A DNA stretch of 32,500 nucleotides. Origin: Neocallimastix lanati (nom. inval.) (Eukaryota > Neocallimastigomycota > Neocallimastigomycetes > Neocallimastigales > Neocallimastigaceae). Shown in pieces: positions 30,113-32,500 of this stretch (position 1 is the first letter of the stretch; each line of letters opens with the position of its first letter). Under the pieces are notes generated by a model. It was not told where the DNA came from. It made no database searches and saw only the letters and a list, made by a program, of their open reading frames with translations. The position numbers and the translations under genes were made by a program. The stretch covers positions 1 to 32,500 of the forward strand of contig JACVTC010000295.1 in assembly GCA_016946835.1 (NCBI GenBank), read 5' to 3'.

Positions 30113-32500
30113 CGTTAAATATCAACAATCTTCAGCTAATGACTACTTCCATGAAGAAATAGAAGAAAAAAAAAAAAGTTATGAATTATCTGAGGATGAA
30201 ATCGAAGAAGAAGACATCAATGATTTAGAAGATATTGACTTAATTCAAGATGAAAACGACTACTTGGTTGCTGCTTTTAAAAGAAAGCGTGATAACATTA
30301 GTAAAGATCATAAAAGTAATCAAGAAAAGAAAATTCACAAAAGTCTTAGAGATAATCCTCGACCAATTGTTACTCCAGCTTTGCGAAAGAAGAAAGAAAA
30401 TGAATTGAAAGTTAATCCAACTCCAAAACAAACATCAAGTCAGATACATCCTTCGATAACGTCACAGCCCTTAATCAATCTCGAAAAACAAAAAGAAAAA
30501 GAAATTCGTGATAAAGAACGTGCTAGTACTTCTCAATCACCTATGGAAATTACTGATATAGATTTATCTAATCGCAGAAAAGAAAAAGAAAAAGGAAAAG
30601 AGGTTAGTGATACAGAACTTGCATCTACTTCCACCTCGCCCATTGAAATTGTTGATATTGATGAAACTGATCATATTATTTCTAATAATGATGAAAATAG
30701 TATTCCAAATAATACATTAAATAAACTCATTAATGATAAACTAAAAGTAAATAAACTTCCTGGAAACAAAATTCCTAGAGTTCCAAGAAAGATCCAAATG
30801 ATAGCTGATCATCTACCTTACAATGTTATTAAAGACTTAAATACTACTAAATGTAATATTACCTTTGGAGAATTATTTGAAGTATCACCAAAAATCAGAT
30901 CTCAAGTTGCAAAAGGTTTAAAGTTAGAAAAAGATTCTATTAAGATAGCCGGTGCCGTTGACAACATTTGTGCTACTACTACTATAGTTAATAATCTTGA
31001 TCACACTTATAAAAGTAAAAACAAAGAACCCAAAGAAGATGATATAGCCATGGTCGACGTTACTGTTGAAGGAGTCAAAGGAAAAGCATTGATTGATTCT
31101 TGTAGTAATTTAAATATTATTACTAATCAATTCCTTAGAAAGTTACCTTCTGTATATGAGCCTATTGGAATCAGTCGTGGAAGAATCCGACTAGCAACTA
31201 TTAATGATGATTATTCGGAAAACTATTTAATCAATATTCCTGTACAAATTAATAATTTTCATATGGTTGCTACATGTAGAGTTATAGATAAAGAAGATCC
31301 TTTCTTTGATATTCTTATTAACTTGAAAACTCAAATAGATCATAAATTGTTTATTCATCCTATTCTTTATAGTCTTTGCCAATTCAATGATAATGGATCG
31401 GTTGAAGAAATTGCTCCTATAAGCAATCAATATGAAAATGAAGAAAAATTAGTTTGTTTTGTAAAAGCTATTTCTAATGAATCTATTAAGAAAGAACTTA
31501 AGAAAATGGAAGGTCTTCCTCCTCGAGAATATATTCATAACGAAAAATTTATCAATACTCTTAATAAAAAGTATCGAGATCAAATAATTAGACTTTTAGA
31601 AGATAATATAGTTATAATTGCGACCTCTTCTGAAGAATTAACACCTTCGAACTTATCTCCACATAAAATTCACCTTAAACCTGGTGCTAGGCCAATTAAA
31701 CAAAAATTTTATAGAATCTCAAAACTTAAAACAGATATTCTTAAAGAAGAACTTACCAAATTAATAAATAAAAGACTTATTGAACCATCATACTCAGAAT
31801 GGTCTTCGCCTGTTGTTCTTGTTCCTAAACCAAATGGTAAATGGAGAATGTGTGTTGACTATAGAAAAGTCAATGATGCTACTATAAAGGATTCATATTC
31901 TCTTCCAAATATTGATGAAATATTCGATAGTTTAGATGGTGCTATAATATTTACTACAATGGACCTTTATTCCGGATATCATCAAATACTTATGGATGAA
32001 GAAAGCATTGAAGTTACCAGTTTTACCACAAAATTCGGAAATTATCAATTCAAAGTCATGCCTTTCGGACTTACTAACGCTCCAGCAACTTTCCAACGTG
32101 AGATGAACAAAATTCTCTTTCCTTTCATTGGTGATTTTGTTTTCAATTTCATTGACGATATCCTTATATACTCAAAATCTTTAGAAGAACACCTCGAACA
32201 TATTGCTAAAGTACTCGCTGTTTTCAAAGAACACAAACTTAAAATCAATATTGAAAAATGTTCATTTATGCAAATAGAAGTTGAAGTCTTCGGTCACAAA
32301 GTATCTGCACAAGGTCTGAGCCCTCTTGATAGCAAGATTGAATCAATTAAAAATTGGAAACCTCCTTCAAACCTCCATGAATTACGGTCTTTACTAGGGG
32401 CGATAGGATATTATCGAGACTTCATCGATAAATATGCTCGAATAACAGCTCCTCTTTGCAAATTGTTAAGAAAAAATGTTGAATTCCGATGGAATAAAGA
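30069..32500 (+). CDS. pro-pol: Pro-Pol of element E (partial, runs off the window)
   Basis: One frame, -1 to gag, runs from the gag stop to the window edge (about 810 codons) with no stop. The charged spacer is shared with A (KSLRDNPRP, PALRKKKENEL). The protease has ALIDSCSNLNII near residue 343, with Cys where Gly is usual. RT motifs are VDYRKVND, TTMDLYSGYHQ and FIDDILIYSKS (about 694), with intact aspartates. Unlike A, protease and RT are fused, which suggests the break in A at 4440 is derived. RNase H and integrase should follow beyond the window. Confidence 0.92.

Larger units (their letters stand above)
27199..32500 (+). mobile_element. Ty3/gypsy LTR retrotransposon E (right end beyond window)
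   Basis: LTR, primer site, leader, gag and pro-pol are present up to the RT/RNase H border. It is the sister family of A by Gag, protease and primer site, but its LTR sequence is closer to F. Its first two bases also remain at 14435-14436 left of C, so before C arrived E lay 14 nt upstream of tRNA copy 2. Confidence 0.93.

Overview
This 32.5 kb window is almost entirely retrotransposon and tRNA-repeat DNA from a very AT-rich eukaryote. No ordinary host protein gene is visible. The intergenic DNA is close to pure A/T with long homopolymers. The tRNA is of eukaryotic type with an intron just 3' of the anticodon, and all elements are LTR retrotransposons of the Ty3/gypsy class, one with a chromodomain. 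This fits an early-diverging fungus: Neocallimastigomycota is my first guess, with Glomeromycotina-like genomes as the alternative. The species cannot be fixed from the sequence.

Layout. Element A (1-7951, left end cut off) is a Ty3/gypsy element with gag, a protease frame and pol. It ends at an LTR carrying TGATAAGAATG...CCTTAACA ends. Next come a solo LTR (R1, 7955-8703) and a small MITE-like insert (M, 8710-9184). Then follow two copies of a roughly 1.6-1.8 kb tandem unit (9185-10965 and 12792-14434). Each unit ends in a minus-strand tRNA-Ile(UAU) gene with a 19-nt intron. Between the units sit two solo LTRs, R2 (10966-11746) and F (11751-12791). Right of unit 2, element E begins (5' LTR 27199-28124, running off the window). 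It is split from its tRNA flank by element C (14437-27195, target duplication TCTTG). C is itself interrupted inside pol by chromodomain element D on the minus strand (18287-24633, target duplication TTAGG).

Main results. (1) R2 and E each start exactly 14 nt upstream of the mature 5' end of a tRNA-Ile(UAU) gene, F shares the same ATCT target, C lies 2 nt further out, and the junction right of A matches the same repeat-unit boundary. The array therefore looks like a Pol III-linked integration hotspot used by several families, whereas chromodomain element D landed in another transposon. (2) The 5' leaders of A, C and E share a compact RNA domain of about 160-200 nt: a long-range closing stem, three hairpins with compensating sequence changes, and conserved unpaired blocks. 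I know of no described family it matches. (3) Element A has an in-frame -1 frameshift signal at gag/pro: heptamer T TTA AAC, 7-nt spacer and an H-type pseudoknot. E keeps the pseudoknot but not the heptamer. (4) The LTR of D contains tRNA-like A and B boxes, and D pol has lost about 112 residues of reverse transcriptase although its LTRs differ by only one base that I noticed. (5) All four full elements carry unrelated short tandem repeats in their leaders.

All alignments and foldings were done by eye. Percent identities, covariation statistics and database novelty are untested.
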